NCBI GenBank assembly: GCA_964473555.1
Contig: CAYYPL010000001.1
Span: forward strand, 434,001-498,000
DNA from: UBA11400 sp964473555
Lineage (GTDB): Bacteria; Bacteroidota; Rhodothermia; Balneolales; HLUCCA01
Length of the DNA: 64,000 nt
Reading direction: 5' to 3'
How positions within the stretch are numbered: the first letter of the stretch is position 1; each line of letters opens with the position of its first letter. The notes beneath the pieces were generated by a model. It saw only the letters and a list, made by a program, of their open reading frames with translations. It was not told where the DNA came from and ran no database searches. Both the position numbers and the translations under genes were made by a program. Shown one piece after another: positions 25,928 to 34,950 of the stretch.

Positions 25928-27103
25928 ATGAGAAGGTGTATTTTACACGTTGGATCACATAAAACTGGAAGTACTTCCATTCAAAAATCCTTGCTAGCAG
26001 GGGTTGCAAGTCCAAAGTTCGATTATGTTGATTTTGGGCAGTCCAATGGCTCAGTCCCACTGATGTCAATCTTTAAGGATTCTCCTGAAACGTACAAATT
26101 TTACAGGCAACAGGGATGGTCGCAGAATAAAGTGGATCGATATTGCAAGTATTACAAATCACAACTCGAAAAAGTAATTAGGAACAGTGATAAGGATTTG
26201 ATTTTATCAGGAGAAGATCTGATAGGTCTTACTGAAAAAGAGTTGGCAAATTTAAATAGATATTTTAACAACAACGGATTTATTGTCGAAATAATGGTTT
26301 ATTTCAGGCCGTGGCATAATTGGCTGGAAAGCTTGTTCAACGAATCCTGTAAGCATGGTACCACTAATTTTTTTGGAATAATGCCACCCGGTAAAATAGA
26401 GCAACTTCAATCAGATAGACTCAATTATCGACAAAGTATCGAGAAATTCGATAAGATATTCGGAGAGAATAACGTGCATGTTTTTGTTTTTAATGCTGCT
26501 TTATTCCCCAAAGGTTGTGTGGTTACACATTTTTGCAGACAACTCCAGTTAGAAGCTGTGAGTCAATATGTTTACCGTGCAAACGATTCGATGTCCCTTT
26601 TAGCCGTTAAAATCTTGTATCATTACAATCATTATGTACATGAAAAAAGATTAAAGGGATTTACTAAAAGAGACTACCGTTTATTTCTAAAGAAACTTGA
26701 ACAGGTAAAAAGTAATCCTATACGATTTCATTCCTCACTAACTGAAAGACTATTGGAACCCTACAGAATTCAAAGGGAATGGATTGAGAAACGTACAGGA
26801 GATGCATTTGAAGAGAAATTCTCGGATGGGTTATCCTATGCTATACGAAATCAAGAGGATATGATGAAATTTACTCTAGAAGAAGTTTTATATCTAAACA
26901 ATAAAATGAATAGCAAACTTCATTTACAAACAGATTCAAAGCTTTCTATCGAAGATATTGTGTCACTAATAAAGGTATTTGAAACCGAGATTATTCGTAA
27001 TAAGTTTACCGGAATAACAGTTGAAAGGGTAAAAGGTTTCCTTTCAAAGTCGAAAAACTTTATCCTCAAAGAGATTAAGACTAGAGTTATTTATCTTAAC
27101 TAG
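25928..27103 (+). CDS. Sulfotransferase-like protein
   Basis: 391 residues. ILHVGSHKTGSTSIQKSL at residues 5-22 matches the phosphate-binding loop that holds PAPS in the sulfotransferase superfamily (HxGxxKTGTTSIQ type). VEIMVYFRPWHNWLESLFNE near 117-136 resembles the region that contacts the 3'-phosphate. No signal peptide or membrane segment is visible, so a cytosolic enzyme acting on sugars or lipids is likely. The C-terminal third is lysine-rich and unlike known domains. The gene stands alone with a long upstream gap and looks more AT-rich than the ribosomal cluster, which may indicate transfer. Acceptor unknown. Confidence 0.7.
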   Translation: MRRCILHVGSHKTGSTSIQKSLLAGVASPKFDYVDFGQSNGSVPLMSIFKDSPETYKFYRQQGWSQNKVDRYCKYYKSQLEKVIRNSDKDLILSGEDLIGLTEKELANLNRYFNNNGFIVEIMVYFRPWHNWLESLFNESCKHGTTNFFGIMPPGKIEQLQSDRLNYRQSIEKFDKIFGENNVHVFVFNAALFPKGCVVTHFCRQLQLEAVSQYVYRANDSMSLLAVKILYHYNHYVHEKRLKGFTKRDYRLFLKKLEQVKSNPIRFHSSLTERLLEPYRIQREWIEKRTGDAFEEKFSDGLSYAIRNQEDMMKFTLEEVLYLNNKMNSKLHLQTDSKLSIEDIVSLIKVFETEIIRNKFTGITVERVKGFLSKSKNFILKEIKTRVIYLN

Positions 27104-27202
27104 CAAAAAATATTTGGTCCTTGACCATCTACTGATGAATAAAAATCTCAGCATATCTGCACGTATGTGATTCATAATCCGTTTATAAACATCTTAATTC
27201 CT

Positions 27203-29344
27203 ATGTTTCCAACTCCAATTAAACACTTTACAGTGTTTGCTCTCATTTTTTTGCTTACAGCTTGTAGTACGAGTTCTATCATAGATGTTGAAACTGGAAA
27301 CGAGATTTCAGACAGGAGAATAATAACTGATTCTGAAATGTTAAATCATGAAGAAATCTCTGCTTTTAACCCTTGGACAGTTCCACAGGGGGATGTCAAC
27401 TACTTACGAAACAGTTCATGGGACCTGCAACATCAGAAAATTTGGGTGAGTTTTGATTTTACTTCCAAAGAGGTACATGGATCTACGGAGTTGTTTTTTA
27501 CCAGTAAAAATGACGCTACTTCGGAGCTCATTCTGGATTCCAAAACTACACAAATAAGATCCCTTAAAGACGTATCCAGCCAAAGAGAGCTTTCATTTGT
27601 TCAGGATTCTGCATTAGTCCGTATTCCTTTGGATTCTTTATATTCGTGGGGCGACTCATTGTACATTCGTATCGACTACACGGCCACACCACCCCATCGA
27701 GGACTTTACTTTGTGGGACCCACGGAGCAGAATCCGCAGAAACCTGTTCAAGTATGGACTTTGGGGCAACCTGAGGATAACAGTTTTTGGCTGCCGACAA
27801 TTGATCATCCGGCTGAAAGAACCACAACCGAACTATGGATTCGTGTTCCTGAAAATTTCACAACAGTCTCCAACGGGAAACTAATGAGAAGTGCTGTGGA
27901 AGCAGGGGATAGTCTTAGAACTGATTATTGGGTCATGGATAAGCCACATGCTCCATATTTGATTGCGCTTGCTGTTGGCGAGTATGTATCAGCACAGCAA
28001 CTTCACAGAGACGTTGTGCTGAGTTTCTATGGGGAATCGGATTTTGCGCCTTATCTTGGTACAATTTACAAAGATACAGACACGATGCTCTCGTATTTTG
28101 AGGATCAACTTGACTATGCTTATCCATGGGGAACGTATGCTCAGGTTCCTGTTCGCGATTTCATAGCCCGGGGAATGGAAAATACTGCCGCATCATTTTA
28201 TTTCGAACAGCTGCAGATAACTGACAGACAGCAATTGGACATATCCTATCAGGATCTATTAGTTCATGAACTCATCCATCAGTGGTTTGGTAATCTTGTA
28301 ACTACCGAAGACTGGGCAAATTTGCCACTTAATGAGGGAATTGCCAACTATTTTGAAACCTTATTCAGAGAATTCAAAGATGGTTCAAGCAGAGCTAGGA
28401 TAAAAATACAAGAAGACAGAGCAGCATATTTTACTGAGGCAAAATCAAAACGACGCCCTGTAATCTTTAACAGATATACTGTTCCAGAAGATATGTATGA
28501 CCGCCATACCTACGAAAAAATGGGGCTGATTCTTCGGCAATATCACAACATGATTGGAGATGATTTGTGGTGGGAGGGTTTACGACATTATCTTAAAGAG
28601 AACCAATTCGATTCGGTTAATTGGACTAATCTGAGAGACGCTTTTCGGGCGGTAACAGGAAAAGATCATGATTGGTATTGGGAGCAGTGGTTACTTGACC
28701 TTGGCCATCCTGAACTTGTCATAGATTATGATTTCAGCGGTACAAACCCCAAAGTATTTTTCAGGCAGACACAAGAACAAATTCTTCAACCACTATTTAA
28801 ACTTGTGATTCCTGTGAGTTACACAGATAAGAGTGGGATTCGGTACGACACCGTATTTACATTTAACGAATCCCATGCAAGTTTTGAAATTCCATTAGCA
28901 AGTGATTCCGTATCCCTAGTTGAAGTGGACCCTGAGCGATATGTTCTTGCAGAGTATCTTGAAAATATTTCGCTAACTGATTGGATCTCTAGATTAAATC
29001 ATCCTTCTGAACTACTAAGATATGAAGCTGTTCTGCACCTGATAAATAACATTCCTGAAAACAATAGTCTGATACCCATACTGATGCAAAGATATGATTC
29101 CGAACTATCTCCGGAAATAAGATTTCAAATTTTGAATGGATTACGACCATATTTAAATATCAATGATTTGAATTGGATACACAGGATTAATGAAGATTCG
29201 GAAGATTATTATCTCGTGCGTATATTGGCGGCCGATATCAGTGCTGATTTAGCTGGCTTAAGAGGCAATGAATATCTTGAATCACTAAGACACGACAAGA
29301 GCTATTATGTTGAAAAGCATATAGTTAACTTATTAGATCAATGA
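27203..29344 (+). CDS. M1 family aminopeptidase lipoprotein
   Basis: 713 residues from the ATG at 27203, chosen because it gives a proper lipoprotein signal (residues 1-20, lipobox LTAC). A longer frame starts with GTG at 27167. The gluzincin site is HELIH at 355-359, with the third ligand glutamate 19 residues after the second histidine in NEGI. ARGMENTAASFYF carries the GxMEN exopeptidase motif, and the catalytic tyrosine is in HTYEKMGLILRQY. The C-terminal 120 residues form HEAT-like helices. It probably trims peptides at the cell surface or in the periplasm. The SNF symporter gene follows after 3 bases. Confidence 0.9.
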   Translation: MFPTPIKHFTVFALIFLLTACSTSSIIDVETGNEISDRRIITDSEMLNHEEISAFNPWTVPQGDVNYLRNSSWDLQHQKIWVSFDFTSKEVHGSTELFFTSKNDATSELILDSKTTQIRSLKDVSSQRELSFVQDSALVRIPLDSLYSWGDSLYIRIDYTATPPHRGLYFVGPTEQNPQKPVQVWTLGQPEDNSFWLPTIDHPAERTTTELWIRVPENFTTVSNGKLMRSAVEAGDSLRTDYWVMDKPHAPYLIALAVGEYVSAQQLHRDVVLSFYGESDFAPYLGTIYKDTDTMLSYFEDQLDYAYPWGTYAQVPVRDFIARGMENTAASFYFEQLQITDRQQLDISYQDLLVHELIHQWFGNLVTTEDWANLPLNEGIANYFETLFREFKDGSSRARIKIQEDRAAYFTEAKSKRRPVIFNRYTVPEDMYDRHTYEKMGLILRQYHNMIGDDLWWEGLRHYLKENQFDSVNWTNLRDAFRAVTGKDHDWYWEQWLLDLGHPELVIDYDFSGTNPKVFFRQTQEQILQPLFKLVIPVSYTDKSGIRYDTVFTFNESHASFEIPLASDSVSLVEVDPERYVLAEYLENISLTDWISRLNHPSELLRYEAVLHLINNIPENNSLIPILMQRYDSELSPEIRFQILNGLRPYLNINDLNWIHRINEDSEDYYLVRILAADISADLAGLRGNEYLESLRHDKSYYVEKHIVNLLDQ

Positions 29345-29347
29345 TGT

Positions 29348-30841
29348 ATGCCTAATAATAAACTTCATGTTTCCGAGAGTTTTTCTTCCAGATGGGGGTT
29401 GATACTCAGTGTATTAGGAATCGCTGTTGGAACTGGTAATATCTGGAGATTTCCAAGAATCGCGGCTAACAGTGGAGGAGATGAAGGGGCGGGGGCCTTT
29501 CTTATTGCTTGGTTAACATTTCTGATTCTCTGGTCAATACCTTTAATTATATCCGAATATGCTATTGGTAGAACTGGTCAACGTGGAACAATCGGTTCAT
29601 TTAAGCAGTTGATCGGAGATAAATTTGCATGGATGGGGGGATTTGTTGGGTTTGTTGCGGTTGCAATTATGTTTTATTACAGTGTAGTTACCGGTTGGTG
29701 TCTGTATTACTTTGGCTCCGCGATGTTTTTCCCATTGCCAGAAGATAATATTGCCGCACTTGCATATTGGGAATCGTTTCAATCTTCCTGGTATCCCGTG
29801 TTATTTCACGGATTGGCAATGACCATGGCTGGATTTGTCATTCTAAGAGGCGTTAAGGCGATAGAACGTGTGAGTACGGTGCTCATCCCTTTATTAATAC
29901 TCATATTGTTCATCTCATTTGTTCGGGCCGTCACTTTACCAGGTAGTATAGAAGGGATTAAATATCTATTTACCCCTGATTGGGCCACACTGCTTCAGCC
30001 TAATGTCTGGTTAGAAGCTCTTACTCAAAATGCGTGGGACACAGGAGCTGGATGGGGGCTCATTTTGACCTATGCCGCGTATATGAAGAAGACTGATAAC
30101 ATCACTCTAGCGGCTCTGCAAACGGGTATAGGCAATAATTTAATTAGTCTGATGTCGGCTGTTATTGTTTTTTCGACCGTATTCGGAACACTTAGTGCCA
30201 CAATGTCCAGTTCGGAAATATTGGAAGTCATGCGTACATCTGGTCCAGCATCAACTGGTCTGACCTTCATCTGGATGCCACAGTTGTTTTTAGAGATTCC
30301 AGGTGGACGGGTATTTGCTATTTTATTCTTTTTGGCATTGTCGTTTGCAGCTTTCACCTCATTAGTATCAATGGTTGAGTTACCCGCCAAAGTATTTGTT
30401 GATATGGGTATATCTCGTAAATCAGCAACTTTTTGGATATGTTTCGCTGGCTTTGTGTTTGGATTACCATCAGCTATGAATCTTAATGTATTTGCCAATC
30501 AGGATTTTGTTTGGGGCTTGGGATTAATGATTTCCGGTGCATTCATCTCATTTGTAGTCATTAAAAGTGGTGCTACTCAATTTCGGGTTCAATACATAAA
30601 CATTTCAGATTCCACAATCAGATTGGGTAAGATATTTGATGTTACCATCAAATATCTCATACCAATACAGGTAATCGTATTACTAGGATGGTGGATATAC
30701 AGATCCGCTTTTGAATTTGCTCCGGAAACCTGGTTTAATCCATTAGATCCATATTCTGTGATGAGTTGTTTAGTACAATGGGGAATTGTAGCCACTGCAC
30801 TGATTTTGTTGAACAAGAAAATAGTATCATTGCAGATCTAG
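29348..30841 (+). CDS. Sodium-dependent transporter, SNF/NSS family
   Basis: 497 residues with about twelve hydrophobic segments. SRWGLILSVLGIAVGTGN, then IWRFPRIA (about 14-39), forms helix 1 with the unwound sodium and substrate site of the LeuT fold. The residues after it, NSGGDEGAGAF, carry a few more than the NGGGAF of LeuT. NSS members import amino acids or related compounds with sodium. It begins 3 bases after the M1 aminopeptidase gene, so the pair may release and take up amino acids; that pairing is inference. Substrate unknown. Confidence 0.87.
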   Translation: MPNNKLHVSESFSSRWGLILSVLGIAVGTGNIWRFPRIAANSGGDEGAGAFLIAWLTFLILWSIPLIISEYAIGRTGQRGTIGSFKQLIGDKFAWMGGFVGFVAVAIMFYYSVVTGWCLYYFGSAMFFPLPEDNIAALAYWESFQSSWYPVLFHGLAMTMAGFVILRGVKAIERVSTVLIPLLILILFISFVRAVTLPGSIEGIKYLFTPDWATLLQPNVWLEALTQNAWDTGAGWGLILTYAAYMKKTDNITLAALQTGIGNNLISLMSAVIVFSTVFGTLSATMSSSEILEVMRTSGPASTGLTFIWMPQLFLEIPGGRVFAILFFLALSFAAFTSLVSMVELPAKVFVDMGISRKSATFWICFAGFVFGLPSAMNLNVFANQDFVWGLGLMISGAFISFVVIKSGATQFRVQYINISDSTIRLGKIFDVTIKYLIPIQVIVLLGWWIYRSAFEFAPETWFNPLDPYSVMSCLVQWGIVATALILLNKKIVSLQI

Positions 30842-30915
30842 CAATCAACACAAGGTTTATTCAATGATCAGAAAACACAATAATCGATATAGACTAAAAT
30901 TCGTCAAATATGTCG

Positions 30916-30931
30916 CATAATATATATTATG
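30916..30931. repeat. 16-base perfect AT-rich palindrome
   Basis: CATAATATATATTATG at 30916-30931 is self-complementary over all 16 bases. It lies 75 bases after the SNF gene and 18 bases from the terminator of the opposite-strand peroxiredoxin gene. It could be a weak hairpin at the end of the symporter transcript or a protein site; no T tract follows. Confidence 0.4.
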
Positions 30932-30948
30932 TAAAGTTATTATCTAGT

Positions 30949-30972
30949 AAAAAAGGGGCTAATCTCAGCCCC
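30949..30972 (-). terminator. Intrinsic terminator after the peroxiredoxin gene
   Basis: Read on the minus strand, GGGGCT (30972-30967) pairs with AGCCCC (30960-30955) around a 6-base loop and runs into six T residues (30954-30949). It is 22 bases past the peroxiredoxin stop and closes the der-nuoI minus-strand group. Confidence 0.85.
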
Positions 30973-30994
30973 CTATCTTGAATTCTTTAGAACC

Positions 30995-31462
30995 TTAGTC
31001 GGATAGTTTAGATAATACGGATTGTATCTTATCAAAGTTTGGTAATTCACTAGCTTTATCCAACACCTCAGCATATATAATATTTTGCTCTGCATCTAGT
31101 ACAAAGGTAGCACGTTTAGACACACCATGCATTCCAAAAAACTCATCATAGTATGCACCATACATTTTGGATACTTCCCTATTGAAATCACTGAGTAAAG
31201 GGAAATTTAGATTTTGCTGATTTTTGAACTGACCCAAAGTAAAAAAGCTATCAACAGAGATCGCCAAAACAGTTGAGCTAACTTTGTTGTAAATATCAAT
31301 AGAATCCCTAACTAAACAGAGCTCTTTTGTACAGACTCCGGTAAAAGCTAATGGAAAAAAAAGAATCAAAACTGGTGATCCTTTAAAATCTCTAAGTGAA
31401 ACATCGTTACCGTCAGAGTCTTTAAGTGTAAATGCAGGTGCTTTATCCTTGATATTAACCAT
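30995..31462 (-). CDS. Peroxiredoxin (AhpE/redoxin type)
   Basis: 155 residues. FFPLAFTGVCTKELC at about 35-49 contains the peroxidatic cysteine in the FxPxxFTxxC context typical of AhpE and BCP-like peroxiredoxins; the second cysteine, five residues on, might be resolving. KRATFVLDAEQNIIYAEV near 115-132 is the usual C-terminal strand pair. The enzyme reduces peroxides using a thiol partner in the cytosol. It is the last gene of a minus-strand run, 6 bases after the membrane protein gene, and is followed by a terminator. Confidence 0.9.
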   Translation of the reverse strand: MVNIKDKAPAFTLKDSDGNDVSLRDFKGSPVLILFFPLAFTGVCTKELCLVRDSIDIYNKVSSTVLAISVDSFFTLGQFKNQQNLNFPLLSDFNREVSKMYGAYYDEFFGMHGVSKRATFVLDAEQNIIYAEVLDKASELPNFDKIQSVLSKLSD

Positions 31463-31468
31463 ATACTA

Positions 31469-32086
31469 TTAAAATTGAAGTTCGTTGTTGTTGTAAGTCC
31501 TGAATAAGCCAAAAACAGCTACTGCTGTCATAATCGTAGAAAACAAAACTAAATGTGTTAAGAATAAGTTCACCCCAATAGATAAGCCTATTAATAATAT
31601 AAAAAAAAGTACATATTTGTATTCTGAGTGTCTTGTGTAATGGTAGGAATACATGAGCATTGAAATGAAAATACCTCCCACTTCCAGTAACAGAAACACA
31701 AATCGCTTAAGTATAAATGTATCTGCAACAAAGGGATAAGTTGCCAGTATTAGAAATGGTATAAAGGCTAGGATGATTGGAGCTCTGGCAATCTTGGGTT
31801 TGGATTGGCGTATCATAAGTCCTAATGCACTGAGACTTAGGACTATAGCAATCACATTAACCCAATCTTTTGTCTGAGAAAGTAACGGTGGATTTTCAAA
31901 ATTGTAATTAGTCAACAGTACATTTAAGATAGTAACTACACTATAGAGAAAAGTAGCAGAAGCATAGAATAGCTTGTGTCGTTGATCAATATTTTTCCCT
32001 TGCTTATAAAGTAAAAATGAGAATCTGATCAGGAGCATGATCAATATCAATTCAACAATAAACTGACCAATTTCTAAAAGATTCAT
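31469..32086 (-). CDS. Hypothetical integral membrane protein
   Basis: 205 residues, not recognised. Six hydrophobic segments are visible at about 5-27, 41-60, 75-92, 105-121, 130-147 and 158-195, joined by short charged loops. There are no cofactor or catalytic motifs. It overlaps the upstream unknown gene by 4 bases and precedes the peroxiredoxin by 6, so it is translated within the nuoI-peroxiredoxin run. A respiratory or redox role would only be a guess from its neighbours. Confidence 0.65.
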   Translation of the reverse strand: MNLLEIGQFIVELILIMLLIRFSFLLYKQGKNIDQRHKLFYASATFLYSVVTILNVLLTNYNFENPPLLSQTKDWVNVIAIVLSLSALGLMIRQSKPKIARAPIILAFIPFLILATYPFVADTFILKRFVFLLLEVGGIFISMLMYSYHYTRHSEYKYVLFFILLIGLSIGVNLFLTHLVLFSTIMTAVAVFGLFRTYNNNELQF

Positions 32087-32553
32087 GATTCTTTATTGAT
32101 TGCGAGAACCTTTTCTGCCATCTCTTTAAAAATAGTTCGCTCAAGTTTAATAAGTAGATTTAAACTTTTAAGTCTGTAATCATCCATAAATTCAGTGTTG
32201 TCATGAAGGGTGTTCAAAAGTCCAACTCTGGCATGTATGAGTTTGTTGATGTAATGTTGAACACCCTTCTCGATTTCTGATTGGATATCAGATCGCTGCC
32301 TTTTAAATTCGCTGATACAACCTTCAAGACTCAAAAATTGATGGGAAGAATTGTAATGTTCAAAAAATTTGGAACTTATTTTGTCTTGAACAAAATGTAT
32401 AAGTCGTATATGCTCACAAACAGATAATTCATTGCCAGGGCGTTCATATACGGGAATGATATCAATCAGATACTTGAGAGCCTCGAGTTCGTCTACCAGA
32501 TACCGAAGATCGCCAAAGACAGTGCCGTGAGAATCACTAGACATAGATATCAT
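32083..32553 (-). CDS. Hypothetical helical protein, possibly DinB-like
   Basis: 156 residues, not firmly recognised. It is predicted to be a bundle of amphipathic helices without membrane segments. Histidines in SVCEHIRLIHFVQDK and in the third helix region (GVQHYINKLIHARV) recall the DinB/YfiT four-helix metal fold, but the pattern is not specific. A second start exists at residue 4 (MSSDSHG). It begins 5 bases after nuoI and overlaps the membrane protein gene by 4 bases. Confidence 0.55.
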   Translation of the reverse strand: MISMSSDSHGTVFGDLRYLVDELEALKYLIDIIPVYERPGNELSVCEHIRLIHFVQDKISSKFFEHYNSSHQFLSLEGCISEFKRQRSDIQSEIEKGVQHYINKLIHARVGLLNTLHDNTEFMDDYRLKSLNLLIKLERTIFKEMAEKVLAINKES

Positions 32554-32558
32554 TCATG

Positions 32559-33233
32559 TTAGTTCGTTGCTTTATCCTGCTCTCGTCGAGCTTCAAGCAT
32601 TTCAACTAATGATAGACTGGTTTCCCAACGTTTGTCACGATTTCGTACTGAATGGATGTTGTTTTCTTCAGGGAAGTCCCAAAATTGACCAAATTGTTTG
32701 TTTTTGTACTCACGCAAATAGTCAAGACGTTCTTTAAGGTCTTCTTTTGGAATGAGAAGTTTTTCTTTTCCGTACACTGCATCTTCCCTGCTTTTAAATG
32801 TAATATCGTAGTCTTTAGACATTACGATGGCTTCTTCTGGACAAACTTCTTCGCAAAATCCACAGTAGATGCATCGGAGCATATTGATCTCGAAGAAATC
32901 AGGGTACCTTTCTTTCGGGTCTTCAGAATTTTCTGAAGCCTGCATGCTAATTGCCAAAGGTGGACAAGCGCGAGCACATAACCCACATGCTACGCAGCGT
33001 TCTTTCCCGTTATCTTGTACCAAAACAGGTCTCCCTCTAAAGATAGATGGTGGATTCCACTGTTCTTCGGGGTACATCATCGTGAATTTTGGTTTAAACA
33101 TTTGTTTAAACGTATACCACATTCCCTTTACAATTTCAGGTAGGTATGCTTTCTCAAGAGCGTTTAGGTTACGTTCATTTTCGTACCCTTCATTTAATGC
33201 ATTAAGAATTGGTTTCTCGAGATTCTGGGACAT
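32559..33233 (-). CDS. nuoI: NADH-quinone oxidoreductase subunit I (isolated gene)
   Basis: 224 residues. Two 4Fe-4S motifs are present: ERCVACGLCARACP near 78-91 and LRCIYCGFCEEVCP near 119-132, each CxxCxxCxxxCP. EVCPEEAIVMSKDYDIT matches the N2/N6 ferredoxin subunit of complex I. It passes electrons toward the quinone site at the membrane arm. No other nuo gene lies within the window on either side (der upstream, unknown genes downstream), so the subunit is separated from any nuo operon or serves a related complex. Confidence 0.85.
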   Translation of the reverse strand: MSQNLEKPILNALNEGYENERNLNALEKAYLPEIVKGMWYTFKQMFKPKFTMMYPEEQWNPPSIFRGRPVLVQDNGKERCVACGLCARACPPLAISMQASENSEDPKERYPDFFEINMLRCIYCGFCEEVCPEEAIVMSKDYDITFKSREDAVYGKEKLLIPKEDLKERLDYLREYKNKQFGQFWDFPEENNIHSVRNRDKRWETSLSLVEMLEARREQDKATN

Positions 33234-33322
33234 GTTTTAGCTGGGTTCGTGTTCGACTTTTATTAAAATAGAAAGATAATCTGAAACGCGGTTACCTTCA
33301 ATGTTTAAAAGAGTATTTAGAT

Positions 33323-34627
33323 TCATTTTTCCTTGAAAACCATGGTAATCGGAACTCCAGTGTAATCAAAAGAATCACGGAGCCTGTTTTCAATAAACCT
33401 CCTGTAGTTCGCCGGAAGTTCCTGAGGTTTATTCATGAAGAATGCAAAAACTGGTGGAGTCGTTTTGACCTGGGTAGCGTACTTGATTTTTAATTGTACA
33501 CCCCTAGCAACTGGAACCGGTCTTTCTTTCAGGATACTTTCAAGAAAGGTATTTAAATGTGAAGTTGAAATCTTTCTGGAACGGTTTTCAATCACCCTAT
33601 CTGCAACATCCAATATTTTGTGAATTCTCTGCTTGGTTGTAGCTGATATCGAAAGAATTGGTATATACTTCATATCAGGAATTTTTTGATAAATAGCATC
33701 CTGATATTCTTTAAAAGTATTGGTTTCTTTTTCGATAAGATCCCATTTATTAACGACCAAAACGATACCTTTGTTGAACTTCTCCGCCTCAACCAGAATG
33801 CGAATATCCTGAGCTTCGAATCCCAAGGTTGCATCAATAAGTAGAATAGCAACATCACACTCCTGGATGGCCTTATGCGTCCTGATTGTACTATAGAATT
33901 CAATATTCTCCTGAACCCTGGTTTTGCGACGGAGCCCAGCTGTATCAACCAGAGTGTACTCTTTCTCCCCTACTAGTAGCGTTGAATGAATTGAATCACG
34001 TGTGGTACCTGCAATGTCGGTAACGATACTTCTCTCCTGATTCAGTAAAGCGTTAACCAAGCTACTTTTGCCAACATTTGGACGACCAATTATTGCCAAT
34101 TTAGGAACTTTTGATTCTAATAAGACCTCAGATTCAGGGAGTAAGGCTACAATTTCATCCATTAATTCTCCAGTTCCGGTGCCGTTAACTGCAGAAATCG
34201 CAAAGATTTTATCAAATCCAACACCATAGAAATCTGCTGCTTGCCAGGATCTCCGCTCATTATCCGATTTGTTTACAACAACCAATACTGGTTTTGTTTG
34301 CCTTCTGAGAATATCTGCAATTGCTTTATCCAAGTCGGTTACCCCAGTTTCGACATCTACAGCAAAAAGGACCACGTCGGACTCCTCAATAGCTATATGC
34401 ACCTGTTCTCGAATACCTTTAAGCATTACATCGGGATCATCAGGCACATACCCACCGGTGTCTATAATGCTAAACTCTCGACCACCCCAGAACGATTGCC
34501 CGTAGTGTCTATCCCTGGTTACACCAGAAAAGTCATGTACAATAGCCTTTCTCTCTCCTATCAACCTGTTAAAAATGGTCGACTTCCCAACATTTGGTCT
34601 CCCTACAATTGAAACTACTGGAAGCAT
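33323..34627 (-). CDS. der: Ribosome biogenesis GTPase Der (EngA)
   Basis: 434 residues with two tandem GTPase domains and a KH-like C-terminus. The first has GRPNVGKSTIFNRL and VNKSDNE; the second has GRPNVGKSSLVNAL, DTAGLRRK and VNKWDLIEK. Der is needed for 50S subunit maturation. The C-terminal KH-like domain covers about 355-432 and ends in GVPITMVFKEK. It is divergent from the small membrane protein gene at 34705, and 89 bases separate it from nuoI downstream. Confidence 0.96.
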   Translation of the reverse strand: MLPVVSIVGRPNVGKSTIFNRLIGERKAIVHDFSGVTRDRHYGQSFWGGREFSIIDTGGYVPDDPDVMLKGIREQVHIAIEESDVVLFAVDVETGVTDLDKAIADILRRQTKPVLVVVNKSDNERRSWQAADFYGVGFDKIFAISAVNGTGTGELMDEIVALLPESEVLLESKVPKLAIIGRPNVGKSSLVNALLNQERSIVTDIAGTTRDSIHSTLLVGEKEYTLVDTAGLRRKTRVQENIEFYSTIRTHKAIQECDVAILLIDATLGFEAQDIRILVEAEKFNKGIVLVVNKWDLIEKETNTFKEYQDAIYQKIPDMKYIPILSISATTKQRIHKILDVADRVIENRSRKISTSHLNTFLESILKERPVPVARGVQLKIKYATQVKTTPPVFAFFMNKPQELPANYRRFIENRLRDSFDYTGVPITMVFKEK

Positions 34628-34704
34628 TTTTTAAAAAATTGTTTTAATTCCTGATTATATTGACCAGAATTTACGCAATTTATTGTTAGACAACGTTACT
34701 CATT

Positions 34705-34950
34705 ATGTTACAATGGTTTTATGGACAGTTCGGTTTCGCTGGTTCCGTTCTGATCTCACTGTTTTTGTTTGTCTGTTTCATACTGTGGTTCGCAGGAATC
34801 GCAGGGATATCTGGTTTACCTGACCGCAATACAACAAAAAATACAAAGCTTATCCTTGCGGTATTAATCCCCGTATTTCCTATTTTGTGGCTTATCTATG
34901 ACATGCGAAGACAACACAAAACGATAAAAGGTCACAAACAATCGATATGA
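34705..34950 (+). CDS. Small two-helix membrane protein
   Basis: 81 residues. Two hydrophobic segments (about 10-33 and 46-65) flank a polar turn, with a basic tail (MRRQHKTIKGHKQS). The second segment, ending LIPVFPILWLIYDM, resembles the PLDc_N-type small membrane domain, but I cannot assign it. Its stop overlaps the thymidine kinase start by 4 bases, which supports it being a real gene. Confidence 0.6.
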   Translation: MLQWFYGQFGFAGSVLISLFLFVCFILWFAGIAGISGLPDRNTTKNTKLILAVLIPVFPILWLIYDMRRQHKTIKGHKQSI

